NCBI GenBank assembly: GCA_025331445.1
Contig: JAIWNE010000012.1
Location: 186,001-250,000, forward strand
Direction of reading: 5' to 3'
Source: Blakeslea trispora
Taxonomy: Eukaryota > Mucoromycota > Mucoromycetes > Mucorales > Choanephoraceae
DNA length: 64,000 nt
Below the pieces are notes generated by a model, which was not told where the DNA came from, did no database searches, and was given only the letters and a program-made list of their open reading frames with translations. Made by a program: the position numbers and the translations under genes. This document shows, in pieces, positions 12,822-27,071 of this stretch. Each line of letters begins with the position of its first letter. Within the stretch, counting starts at the first letter, position 1.

Positions 12822-14489
12822 ATGGCATGGGATTCAGAAAAACCACGTCGAACAACGTCTTATCAACGATTGGTCATGAAACTAAAGCGAAATCCATCTG
12901 AACGTATGGACCCAAAAGACTGGCCAAGACCAAATACACCCAAAGATATTATACAACATGCTCTTGTAGGCGCATCAAGTACGAAAACTAACATCCAAGG
13001 ACAATGCAGTCTATGAATAACACTGCCTTTATACTTTAGGAGCATTTATATTAGCTTATGGTGTTCGAGGATCCATCAGTTTCTGTCTCTATCTCATCCG
13101 TGTATTAAGAAAAAAGTAAAGGAAAAAGATGACAAAAGTGAATTAGTCTGTCTAATTTTTCTTTTTTGGTAATTCCTGCATTAAATTAATTCAGAGCTCC
13201 TTGGTCTCTTATTTTGGAAGCCTCCTTCAAGAACTCAGACTCACTTCGGTTCGGTGCCATGTTTGGTACATTTGCACTGTTATGGAAATCAATCAATAAT
13301 GGTATGCGGTACTATCGCGGTAAGGATGATCGATTGAATGGCCTCGTCAGTGGTGCCATTGCTGGTCTTAGTATCTTGTTTGAAAGAAAAGAGCGTAGAG
13401 TGGATATTGCTCAACAGCTGCTTATACGGTAATGTAATTTAGTTAGGGTGGCTCAAGATAGTGTAAGAAATTGCTCATGTACTACTAGTTCATTACAAGC
13501 TGTCTATAATGCAGGCAAAGCGAGAGATATATTCTATTTCAAACATGGTGATGCCCTCTTATTTGCTGTTACTTGTGCTCAAGTCTTGTACGCATATACG
13601 ATGCGTCCAGAAACATTACCTCCTGACTTTTATTCATTCATGGTCAAAGCAGCCAGATGTCCCAAGGGTTCCTTATTGTTGAATGAAAAGAATGTGAGAG
13701 GTCTTCCTATCACACCGAATGAAGCACTTGATATGATATCTAAGCTACGACCTACTCCACATGCAGTTGAAGTGATCAGTAAAATACCAATGGATATGGC
13801 TGCTATTCCTTGGTAAGAAATGAGTTGATACTTTGCTTGTTTTACTGATATTCTTTTTTAAGTGAAATGTTACATCCCTGGATTGATGGATGTCAAACGA
13901 CAGCACTTGAAAGATTTGCAAAGGTATTCAAGAGCTTTTTACCTGTGTATGGTACGCTTCATTTTGTGCCTATGCTTTTGCTTCGTACAAAGCATTTCAA
14001 AAAAGAGTAAGTTGTTTGTCAAGTTGGCCCTTTTTCTTAACACGAAAGTTTAACCTTATTCTCAGCCCTGTCTCGATGCTTTCTAAAACCACCTTGGCTA
14101 CTTTTAAATCAGGTGCATTTTTAGCTTCATTTGTTACACTGTATCAATATCAAATTTGTATGCATCGACAGTTGCTCAAGACAGGCCTTATTGGTACATG
14201 GCATTCCAAATATATCTATGGTTGGGCAGGTTTTGTGTGTGCCTACCTCTCCATCTTCCTTGAGGATAAAAAGAGACGTAGTGAACTCGCTTTGTATGTT
14301 TTACCCAAGGCACTCCAAAGCTTTTATCGTATTGCATACTCTCATCAATGGATTTTCAAGGTGAAGCACTTTGAGGTGATGATGACTAGTTTCGCTATGG
14401 GTATCATCATGTCGTTCTACCAAGAAGAAGCTGATGTCTTGTCTCCATTTGTACGCAAGATCATGTATCAATTCTTTCAAAAGAACTAG
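12822..14489 (+). CDS. TMEM135: TMEM135-like peroxisomal/mitochondrial membrane protein
   Basis: Six exons (12822-12978, 13040-13115, 13195-13428, 13489-13812, 13863-14006, 14066-14489) give 452 aa. Several hydrophobic segments are present. The characteristic motif CEMLHPWIDGCQTTALERF (split over the junction 13812/13863) marks the cysteine-rich TMEM135 domain. A Tim17-like glycine-rich segment follows the pattern LRFGAMFGTFALLWKS and GLVSGAIAGLSILFE, and recurs near the C-terminus (YGWAGFVCAYLSIFLEDKKRR), suggesting an internal duplication. TMEM135 proteins affect mitochondrial dynamics and peroxisomal lipid handling in animals; the fungal role is inferred. Confidence 0.85.
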
Positions 14490-14597
14490 ACTTATACCCT
14501 ACGGCGTCCCCCCTCTTTTTTTTTCTCTCTTTTTATAAAATAGGATTATGTCAATCATGGAACTTTTCTTTTTTTTTGGGCTCATCATTTATTTCAT

Positions 14598-16385
<1,788 letters not shown>

Positions 16386-17355
16386 CTTAGATGATTTGAG
16401 AGTGAGGAGTGAAATAAAGTTTAGATAGTGAAAGAGAGAAAAAGAAATCTAGAAATGAACTTTTTTTCCTTCTATATTTATTATACCCTTTTACCGGAAA
16501 GTGAATCATGGCAAGAACAAAATTCAGGTTGTACAAAAAAAAGCAAACTTGCCCTGAAGGGAAATCAATTCACAATGGAATAATGGTTTTTCTATTTTCC
16601 CGAAAGTGCTTTTTCACAATTGAGCCATAAGAAATAAAGCATGCAACAATTTCATGTTCAGTAATTTTTGACAACCTTGTAAATGTATGGGGCAATCCTT
16701 ACAATAAAATGAAACTGCTATTAGATAATAAAGGAAATATTTCAAAAAGAAGGAAATCAAGAGTTGAAAAAATGTATGTCACCTCTGGTGCAGGTGAGAT
16801 CAACCCAAAAAGGAAGCTGTCATAATTACTGCTCGAAAACGAACAAAGACATTGTTAGGCATGAAAGGGGAAGACTGACTAGTTTTTAATGCTTGGTGTT
16901 GTAGTCGAATAAGCACGTAGTCTTGTTTGTGTCTGAATCATACCAAGCTTAAGGTTTTTGACTTTTTTTCTCTTACAAGACATGCATTCTTTTAACTCTT
17001 TAGTTTGTTTATGCTCTTTAAATTATGATTGAAAACACAAAAAAAAAAATTGAGTGTTTTATGGCTCCGAAAAAAAAAGATAAAAGAAGGCTTCATCCCG
17101 ATAAGCTTCTTTAGCAACAGCAGCGAATTTTGTACAAGTATCAAAGTTGAATTGCTATTGTCTTTTTAAAAGGACAAAGTCTGATCGGAAGCCAAAAGGA
17201 GCATTAGGCCTTTTGATTTAATTGAGGAAGTAGTGGCGCCCCAAAGGACTGCTTTTCTTAGATTGTCTGATGTTCAAATAGTCACACTTGAGTATTTAAA
17301 AAAGGGAAAAGAGTAGCATAAGTTTGATGTTCTTTACTTTGTAGTATTTATAAAC
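16386..17355. other. Divergent promoter region of catalase and UTP20
   Basis: 970 bp of AT-rich DNA separate two divergent starts. No protein-coding frame or RNA gene was recognised. Confidence 0.6.
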
Positions 17356-20300
17356 ATGAAGGATAACAATATTCCTCTTGAATTAAATACGGGTCAAGGA
17401 GCCAACAGATTCAAGGTAGAAAATTAGCTTGCATAAACGTTATTTTCTCCTTCTTACAATTCCCTTCTTGCAGTATCAAACATTCAAAACTCGAGTCGAA
17501 CGTATAAAGGTTGATGTCGTTCGTCGATCCAAACTAGTTGACGATGAACCCGACGAACATGGCTCCTTTTTCTACGAGTCATTGTTAGAATGGAAGGATC
17601 TGAACATGACTCGCAACTTTAAAGATTTTGCAAAGGAGATTCAACCACTTGTCAAGTCTTTGCCTTCTATTATTTATCACAAAGACACCATTGTCGACAT
17701 TCTCGAAAAGCATTTAAAAGTGAAAGACAGTATGGCCTTAGACGGTCTTCTAGAGTATGTTTAGTTGATAATTTTAAACCATGTATTTGCTCTGACCATT
17801 TTCTCTCTCTTAATAGTCTGGTGACTAAACTAGCTAAAGACTTGGAAGGCGAGTTTTATCCTTATTATCCTAGAATACTATCCTGCATACTTCCATTAGT
17901 ATATCATCAAGACATCAATTTGCTAGAGGTATATGTTGACAATGTTGAGATGATTGATAAAAATGACTAACTCTTTTTTTCATATTCATAGAGTGTTTTC
18001 AACTGCATTGCATACTTGTTCAAGTTTCTTTCTCGCCAAATCCTTCCTGACCTTGATCAGACATTCCTGTAAGTAACAGCAATCTTGCTCTATTCTTTTA
18101 TGAGATGCGTTAACATCAAATAGTTTGTTAGCCAAGCAATTAGGTGAAGACAATCAGACAAAACCTTATATCCGTCATTTTACTGCCGAGGCATTTGCAT
18201 TTTTACTGCGTAAGACACGAGGCGCTGATTTAAGCAAAGCAGTTAAATGCATTTTGGATACTTTGAAAGCAGAACCTTCAGTTGAGTTTGAAGAAGGTTT
18301 AGCTATGCTTTTCTTTGAATCGATCAAGGTATATATTATTATTCTTTAAAAGACACAAAAGGAGTTTGGTATCTGATCACCTTTTATTTTGTGATGATTA
18401 GCAAGTCGATCATCGTATTCATTCTCGAGGTGAATCCATTTTCAGAGAACTTTTATCACAAACACTTGCCGAAGAAATCAGCATCGACAATCTTTCTACT
18501 CATCCCGCTTACATTCTTTTGACAAAGACAACATTATTAATTCTGCATCATACATATAGACAACATTTCACACCCATCATTGACATTATCCTCAAGGAAA
18601 TAAACTTACAACAAACAGCAAAAGAATTGGATGAGAAGCGATTCGCCATCCAAATGTCACTGTTCAACATGATAGTGACTGTCAGAAAGGGTAGCAGAGT
18701 GGAAGATTTCAAGCCAATTATTTCGCACTTGGAACAAGTAACAAAGACTATCTTTACACCCAAACCTAATACATACAGCAACTACATGTACACCCAAGTG
18801 CTTCGATCAATTACAGGTGTATTATATCATGGATCATTGGAAATTATCGTGAGCGGTGGTCGAGTCATTCTGGAGACACTGAACAAATTTGGGGATATAC
18901 GTTTGATTTATGGATTTTATCTTTCTTTGGCCAAACTCAAATGGTCCAATTACACTCAGATTTGCTTGCCATACATTCTCAAGTATACCTCTGCCAACTT
19001 TGAAAAGTATCCTACAGAAACTGTGTTATTCTTGTCTCAAATATTATCTACAGATGCACTCGTCTTGGTTTCAGGATCACTTTCATCTTCATTGACTTCG
19101 GAAGGTTTACTTCGCTTCCCTTCTTTTGAAAAACAGAAATCAGTCATAGAAGGCATGTTGGATATCATTAGCTCACCTTACGACTGGGATGCCGAAAGAG
19201 ATAGATTAAATGCAACTGATGTTTATTCCCAAGAACGCAACGTCTCAGCCATCAGCTTGATGGCATCTATTCTTCGAGTACTCGGCAAATCACAAGTTTC
19301 TGTCGACAAAGCATTCCCTGCTATCATGTCTCTGTTCAACTCCCTTTTCGACTTTTTGCAAAACACCACAGACAATTCTGTCATTAGCACCTCGTTTATT
19401 GTTGGTCATAAGAATTTTGTATTGGAATCCCTGATGGGTCTTGCTTTACAATCATTGGCTGAAATTGCTACTCATCATAAAGCAGCCTTGGATGAATTGA
19501 AAAATATGCATGATAAGCTTATTGATAGTGTGCTTCTCAAGTATTCACATAACGAAACTGTGGTCGGCAGCATCTTCCTTTACTTGGAACAACTTAGCCT
19601 CAGGTAATTACATACATGATGACAAACACCATGCTTTATATGCTAGCAATAGAGATATTAATCTTACTTTCTTTCCTGAACAGCAACACCGAAAAGGACA
19701 GATTTGCTGTTGCTCATTTAGAAAAGATCTATCCGGTTCTCAAGTCAAATCTGAGCTCATACAAGCGTAACTGCCGTCTTAACACACTCAAGATTCTTGC
19801 TCTTTATGATCAACCATTAATGAAGCCTGATGAAGACCACAAGTTACCTGAGGCTTCAGATATTGCTCGTATTGCACTAAATCTTGAAGAAGTAGAAGCA
19901 TCTTTTAAGGAATACCGTGATAAGGTGGTTTTGATCCAGAAACTTAAGCTGATCACCAGCTCTAAGCGTACTCCTGATATGCTTGTTGATTTTGCTCCTC
20001 TCTTGGCACTAGGTATTCTTACGATCAATTTGAGACCCTTGTGGGACGAAGCCAAGCAACTTTTAATTGCGTTCTCTGTTGTTAACCCTGAGGGTTACTG
20101 GCAACTCCTTCACGGCGAGCTTTTGAAATTTGCTGATCCAAAGAGTCTTGTTTGGGATGGATTTTCAAAAGATGCTGTAAACAAGCTTTTGACTGCTGAT
20201 GAAGCAGAATCAAGCAACGCCACCAAGACAGGCACTATATCATTCGAGTGTCCTACATTGAACAACTTGCTACATGTAGAAAGCAGATCTTGGAGCATTA

Positions 20301-23300
20301 TTAACGAAGAGTGTGCTCAAAGTTTAGCTTTGTTGTTTGTTGAGTCAAGCCATCAAGAGGCTGGTCATATGGATTTCTGGAATTACTATAACTTGTTGTT
20401 GTTGACACTAAAAGAGACTCAATCGATCACAGAAGCAAGAGGTCGTAACTTGGTTGTGTTGTTCTTTGAATTCTTGGAACATGAGTTTATTTCTACATCC
20501 GATGAAGAAGACGATGATGAAGACGACGTAAAGGAACAAAAAGAGACAGATACAAGCCTGCAGATACTTCCTCGTTCAAGCCGAATCATCAAGAATAGAA
20601 TGGCCAACTGGCTTTCCATGTTTTCTGTGTTCAAGAACCCTAGAGCTGCTTATAGAAACCAAGACTTGTATGCTGCCTTTATGCGTATTATTGCTATGGG
20701 TGATGCCAAGTTGCAAGCTGCCGCACTTGAATGTATATTTACCTGGAAAGACCCCAATGTTAAGCCATATGCAGACAATTTGCGTAATCTACTTGACGAT
20801 ATTAAATTCCGTGATGAACTATCAACATTCATTCAGAACGAAGAGCAAATTCAAATCGATCCTGCTCATCGTACAGGTCTTATGCCTGTAGTCATGCGTA
20901 TTCTCTATGGTAGATTGATCCAGAGAAGCAAGGCTTCTAGCAAAATCAGCAAAGGTACTCGTAGAAAGGTGATTTTGGGCGGTATTTCTTGCTGTAAGAC
21001 AGAAGAAATTCGTTGCTTTATTGATCTTGCATTGGAACCTTTCCAAGACATCCTGGAACTACCGGGTGTTGAGCTGGACAATGAAGGTAATGTGACCAAG
21101 TTTGAGTTTACAGCTGAAGGCAAGCACACTGTTGAACAGATTGCATGGAGAAAGCAGACTGGTCTCTTGAACCTTTTGGAAGACACTATTAAGCAATTTG
21201 CTACGCACATCTTGCCATTTTTGCCTGACTTGCTCAAGGTTACGTTATATTTGATCAATTTTGCTCACAGCCGCAAATCCTCTGAAGATGAAATGGAAAT
21301 TGATAGTCATGATGTTTCTCAAAGTCATAAATCCAAGGAAATCAAGTCTCTGGCTCTTAAGCGTATTGTAGAAATGTTTAAAATCAATGGCGATTTCAAC
21401 TTTACTCCATTCATGCCTTCCATGTTCTCTGCATTCGTTTCTCCTCGACTTCCCAACCTGCCTTCTGAAAGTTCTCAAGATTTGTCTTCTCTTACAAATC
21501 TGTTTTTGGTATGGTCCAAGAAGAGTACATATGCGCCTTATTTGGTTGACTATGATGACCGTGTTGTTCCACAAATTGTGTCAACTTTGTCCGTCAAGAG
21601 CATCAATGAACAGGTTTTGAGTGCCTTACTTGAAATCCTTGAGTCCATGCTTGACCTTTGTGATGATGAGATGGAAATTGATAATGGACCTACGCTAAAG
21701 GAAAAACTTATCATTCTTCATGTTGATTTAATCTTGAATCATCTCAAGTACCGCCTGACGCAATCTAAAGATGATACAAAATTCAACAGTGGTCGCTATT
21801 CCGTACGTGAAATTGCAATTGCTGCTCGTGTAGCCCCCTATACCAAAAACGGTGAACAAGCTGCTGCTATTGTTGAATTGTTACTGCCTAGTTTGAAGAA
21901 GCCTTCTCGTATTATACCAGAAAAGTCAAAGCAAGACATTCTCACAATCTGGGCCAAATTCATCCGTATTGTGCCTGGTTTTGAAACAGGATCCAACCTT
22001 TATCACCACTACTATATCATGGCTTCTTCCATGTTTGCTACAGCTTATTCTCGAGAGAGTCGTGTTGGCTTGCTTCAAGTTTTCCAAGCTTTTGCTGACA
22101 TCAACCCTGAACTAACAAAGGTCAATGAGCTTTTGGTCATGTTGAACTCATACTCCGAGAAGCGTATTGACCAACCTGATTATGATCTTATGCTTGATGC
22201 CCTTAGCTCGATTGCCGATACACATTACGAATTATTCAACTTGCATCAATGGCTTCCAATTTTGCATCAATTGACTCACTGTATGCATGATTCAGAGGAA
22301 ATGGCTATTCGTGGTCAAGCTACATACTGTATGGCCCAATACCTCAAAGCAACAAAACAAAAGTCAGATGAAGATGAGAAGCGCAAGATGATTGGGTATG
22401 TAAATCATGTTATCTATCCTGCTATCAAACGTGGTCTTCGCTCTCGTATAGAACTTGTTCGTATTGAGTTTACTTCCCTGCTAAATTCTTGTGTCAAGAC
22501 TTTCCCTGATTTGTCTGCATTCGAAGATATGACACCCTTGCTAGGCGATGGTGATGATGAAGTCAACTTCTTTAGCAATATCTATCATATGCAAATCCAT
22601 CGTCGTTCTCGAGCTTTAAGCAGACTTGCCGATTATGCTGAACAGTTGAAGCTGAAGGTTGCCACAATCAATAACATTTTTATTCCAATTATCTCAGCCT
22701 TCTTTAGCGAAAGTGACCGTACAGTTGATCATAATCTCTTGAACCAATGTACACTTACTTTGTCAGCTCTGGCTAAGATCCTGCCTTGGGGTCATTATTA
22801 CCGTTTGCTTCAAACCTACTTGGGCTATATTAAAGAAAATGATGAAAAGGAAAGAACCTATGTTCGCGTTGTTATTGGTATCCTGGATGCTTTCCACTTT
22901 GATATCCAACATATCGAGCTATCTGATGAAACAGTCAAGTCTATTATGGGCCGTCAAAAGGTTCGCATTAACTATTTAACAAATGAAGAAATTATGAAGC
23001 AAGCTGCCAAGGATGCTGGAGAACTTGTTGCTGAAGACGGACAGGAGGAAGAACAAATTGAAGAAGTTGAAACCAAAGACAAATCTGAAAAGATTCATGA
23101 TGTACTGGTTGAAAAAGTTTTGCCTGATCTCAATAATTTGTTGAACAACAACAAGAGCAGAAAGTCGGTCATTGTACGTGTACCTCTTGCTTTGGGTATC
23201 ACCAAATTGCTTTGTCACTTCCCTGAGAAGTCTAAGCGCATCAATTTGCCTGGTTTGCTTACTTCCGTATGTCACATCATCCGAAGCAGAGCTCAGGATG

Positions 23301-26060
23301 TTAGAGATATCACTCGTGAAACATTGATCAAAATCAGTGCTTTCTTGGGTCATGGTTACTTTGATTTTATTATCAAAGAGCTTCGCGCCGCACTTCAAAA
23401 GGGTTACGAGATGCACGTGTTAGGATACACTGTTAACTCTCTTCTGCTTGATATGTTTCCTCGTCTCAGCGTCGGTGATCTCGATTATTGTTTGCCTCAA
23501 CTTGTTGATTTATTGGTGAGCGACATTTTTGGAGAAACTGGTCAAGAAAAGGATGCTGATGAGATGACAGGCAAGACAAAAGAAGCTAGAAGTCGCCGTA
23601 GTCCTGCTGCTTTCGAGATGATTGCCAAAATTACTAAATTCAAAAATGTTGGATTGTTGCTTGTTCCTCTCAAGGATATTATGTCTCATACCGAGAGCGG
23701 TCGTACTCTTCGTAAAGTTGAAGACCTTTTGCGCCGTATTGCTTTAGGGCTTGTCAACAATCCTGGATTTGAATCGCTGGAACTTCTTGATTTTGCTTAT
23801 GGCCTGATTTCTGAAAACAACGAAGAATACAAAGCTCAGCCAAAGGCCAAAGTGAAGAAAACTCAAAAGGAGCTTAATTTTGAAGTTCAAATGAAACGTG
23901 TATTGGTTGAGCCTGTAGACTTTTATCGAGCCAACGCTTACCGATTTGTTTACTTTGGTTTGAGCTTGCTATCTAGTGCACTTAAGAAGATTAAGTTTGA
24001 CTTGAGCAATCAAGAATATGTTGATCGCTTGAGAAAGCTCGTGAATACAGTAGGTAACACTTTGTATTCTAGCCAATCTGCCAATGTTGTTCTTGCAGCA
24101 CGTATCATGTGCCACTTTATTACCTTGAAGCTGCCCAACATCTCTACTGCTGTTGCCGTTTCCATCGAGCGTTGTCTTGCTATTATCAAATCTTCTGGCA
24201 ACTCAAAGACTAATACTGTACAAGCCTGTCTTCGTCTGTTGACTGTCTGTATTCGTGATAACGACAAGTCTAAACTTACAGAAGCTCAATTGACATACAT
24301 CCTCAATTTTGTTCGACCTGACATGGAGGAAATTGAACGTCAAGGTACTATTTTTGCATTGATCCGTGCTATCATTTCTCGTAAATTCATGGCTCCTGAA
24401 ATGTATGATCTGATGGATACTGTATCCAATATTATGGTAACTAATCAAAGCCGCGAAATTCGAGAGCAAGCTCGCTCTGTTTACTTTATGTTCTTGATGG
24501 ATTATCCTCAAGGCAAAGGACGTCTCAAGACTCAAATGAGTTTCATTATCAAGAATTTGGAATACGTGCACGAATCTGGTCGTGAATCTGTTATGGAATT
24601 GCTCCACCACATTATCAGCAAGTTTGGCCAAGACATTTTAGCTGACTATGTTGATGCTATCTTCCTTGCCTTAGTGATGCGCTTGATTAATGATGAATCT
24701 GCCAAGTGCCGTGAAATGTCTGCTACCTTGATCAAGTCGCTTTTCAATCGCATCTCTGATCGACTTCCTACAATCTATAAGTTATTGAATAAATGGCTCG
24801 ATCAAACCAGCAAGACAAACTTACAACGTGCTGCTTGCCAAGTATATGGTTTAGCCATTGATGCTTTTGGTACACAATTACGTCCTCAAGCTGATGCTCT
24901 GATTCAAAGACTTGCGACTATCTTAGAGGCTAGCCATACACTTATAAACGAGCAAGCCCAACAAAAAGAAGATGATGCTATGGAAATTGACATACAATGG
25001 GAAGTGACCTACTATGCTATCAATACTTTTGCAAAGATGACCAAAACCTTCCCAAAGTTAGTGTACAGTCAAGAGACAGAATCTGTTTGGCGCAGTCTAC
25101 AACACATGCTGCTTTTCCCTCACTCATGGGTTCGCTCATCCACAACTAAGCTTTACGGTGCCTATTTTGCTGGTGTTGATCCTGAGGGTCGTACAGTGAA
25201 AGATACAAATGCCAAATGCACTTATTTAGACACAAATACGCTTCGCTCACTGGCAACTGACTTCTTGGAGCAATTGAAGAGCAACCATGTTACACAAGAA
25301 CAAGCAGATCAGATTGTAAAGAACTTGTTCTTTGTAGGTAGATGCTTATACCATATGCCCAATGACGAAGATACATATGACGAGGCAGAAGAAGAGATAA
25401 AGATTGACGATGCTCGTGATGAAGTGATTGAAGACGAGGAAAATGATCAAAATGCTCAGGCTGCAGCATCAAAGATTGAAAAGAATGCACACAAGCAATC
25501 ATTGAATTGGTTGTTTAGAAAAGCATCTTTCGATGCTCGCGGCGCTGCCATTAGAAAGATAAAGAGTGCCATGATTCTTGTAAGTCGATTTAATTTCTTA
25601 AACTAAACAAGCCATTCTAATGTCTCTATATAGCGCTCTTCTATCTTCAAATGGTTTGCTGCTATGTGTAACTTGATGACTTCAGACGAACTACCGCCTT
25701 ATCTGATACCTGTTGTTGCTCCTATTTATCGTACAGTTAATGATGAGCAAAACAAAACTGCTGGCTTTGGTAAAGTATTCAATTTGTTGAATTTCATATA
25801 AAGTTCAAGCACTAATATTTTGCTCTATAGAGGAACTACAACAACTTGGTAATGAAGTTCTTAGCCTACTTCAAAACAAGGCCGGTCCTACTGTTTACTT
25901 TGCTGTTTACCAACGTGTACGTCAGCAAGTCTTAAAAGCCAGGGAAGACCGTAAAGCGAAAGAAGCCATTTTGGCTGTTACCAACCCTTCATTAGCAGCC
26001 AAGCGAAAGCTTGATAAGCATCAAAAATCACAAGCTAAAAAGAAGCGTACTCGCTTTTAA
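17356..26060 (+). CDS. UTP20: UTP20, U3 snoRNP / small-subunit processome component
   Basis: Nine exons (17356-17415, 17474-17754, 17817-17928, 17992-18068, 18124-18328, 18402-19603, 19684-25579, 25634-25769, 25831-26060) give 2732 aa, close to the usual family length. The protein is almost wholly alpha-helical HEAT-like repeats. The opening pattern RFKYQTFKTRVERIKVDV and NLSTHPAYIL belong to the DRIM/UTP20 N-terminal region. Acidic insertions are present (SDEEDDDEDDV, about residue 930). The C-terminus is a basic tail (KRKLDKHQKSQAKKKRTRF) suited to nucleolar localisation and rRNA contact. Known role: scaffold in 18S pre-rRNA processing. Introns are confined to the two ends; one 5.9 kb exon makes up most of the gene. 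Confidence 0.93.
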
Positions 26061-27071
26061 ATGTAAATGTAATAAATTATAATTCTTTTAAGATTCAGTT
26101 TGCCTCAGAACTTTTTACTTGGCACAGCTGTCATGTCTGGAGGGGGGGGGGGGAGAGAAGATTTAGCAATTTAAGACAGATGAAGTTTATAAAGCACTTA
26201 CAACCTTGCTTATCAAGCTTCACGTGCAGCCAATACACCGCTTCTTGTGCAAAAGAATGCTGTTTTGTTGTGCAGTTCAGTGTTAGAGTGAATGAAAGCA
26301 GGGAGAGTTTGCTAAAAGAGCAAAGTTGTAATTCTGAAAATGGCAATAGCAAGGGTAGACAGTTTGTCACGGGCATTTACCCTAAGACCATTCCTGACAG
26401 ACATGCGTTCAGGATTCAAACAGTGAAATGCGCCTTTCATTCTGTCAAGCAAGTCAGAAGGTCCTCAAAATGCTCAGTCAGAATGATGTCACTTGAAAGC
26501 ATGCCTTTCATTTCCACCTCTAATAGTGTTCCTTAAACAAAATCCAGCTCTTGTAAGGATTGCAGGGCGTTACTGACTTCGTTTCTGAGACAAAGCTTAC
26601 TTCATTCGCTTGATTGTCTGACTCGCTTTCATTTCTTATTTATAGTCGAACAAGCTTGCAATTACTGGAATATTCTTGTTGAATCTCTTTGGTACAGTTA
26701 GACCTATTGAATTTGGTGTTTCATAAAATTAATGGCGCATTTGTTAACATTGTTTCATTTTGATAGGAACTCGTACAACCAAAATTAAAACGAAACAACA
26801 TTGGCAAATGCGCCATTAATTTTATGAAACGCCAAATTCAATAGGTCTGACTGTAGCAGAGAGCCCACTCATCAAAAGACATTATGCAAAAACTCAAATG
26901 ATCGACGGTAATAACAACCTTTATTGGCTAACTGTGCCCAGTTCAATTACTTTTTACTGGCGGCGTAGTCCCCCAGACACAGCCCCACTTTTTACTTCTA
27001 AACGATATCTACTTTATATTTTGTTGCTATTTCTCTTCGTTACCTCTCTCTCTATATTTCCGTTAGAAAAA
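26061..27071. other. Intergenic region with MITE-like element
   Basis: Holds a 13-base G run near 26140-26153 and the palindromic element at 26695-26853. The open frame 26180-26536 has no recognisable domain and is not called. The last 150 bp serve as promoter for the gene at 27072. Confidence 0.6.
26695..26853. mobile_element. Near-palindromic MITE with TA target duplication
   Basis: The left end starts CAGTTAGACCTATTGAATTT and the right end is its reverse complement with few changes (CAGTCAGACCTATTGAATTT read inward). The arms pair for about 60 bp and continue more weakly into the centre, leaving a short loop. Both ends abut the dinucleotide TA (26693-26694 and 26854-26855), the target duplication of Tc1/mariner elements, whose termini typically begin with CAGT. 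It has no coding capacity. It is therefore a non-autonomous element, probably mobilised by a Tc1/mariner transposase. Confidence 0.85.

Noticed and set aside
26180..26536. 118-aa plus-strand open frame downstream of UTP20
   Set aside because: No domain, biased composition (Ser/Cys/Lys) and a position between a G run and a MITE; looks like a chance frame.
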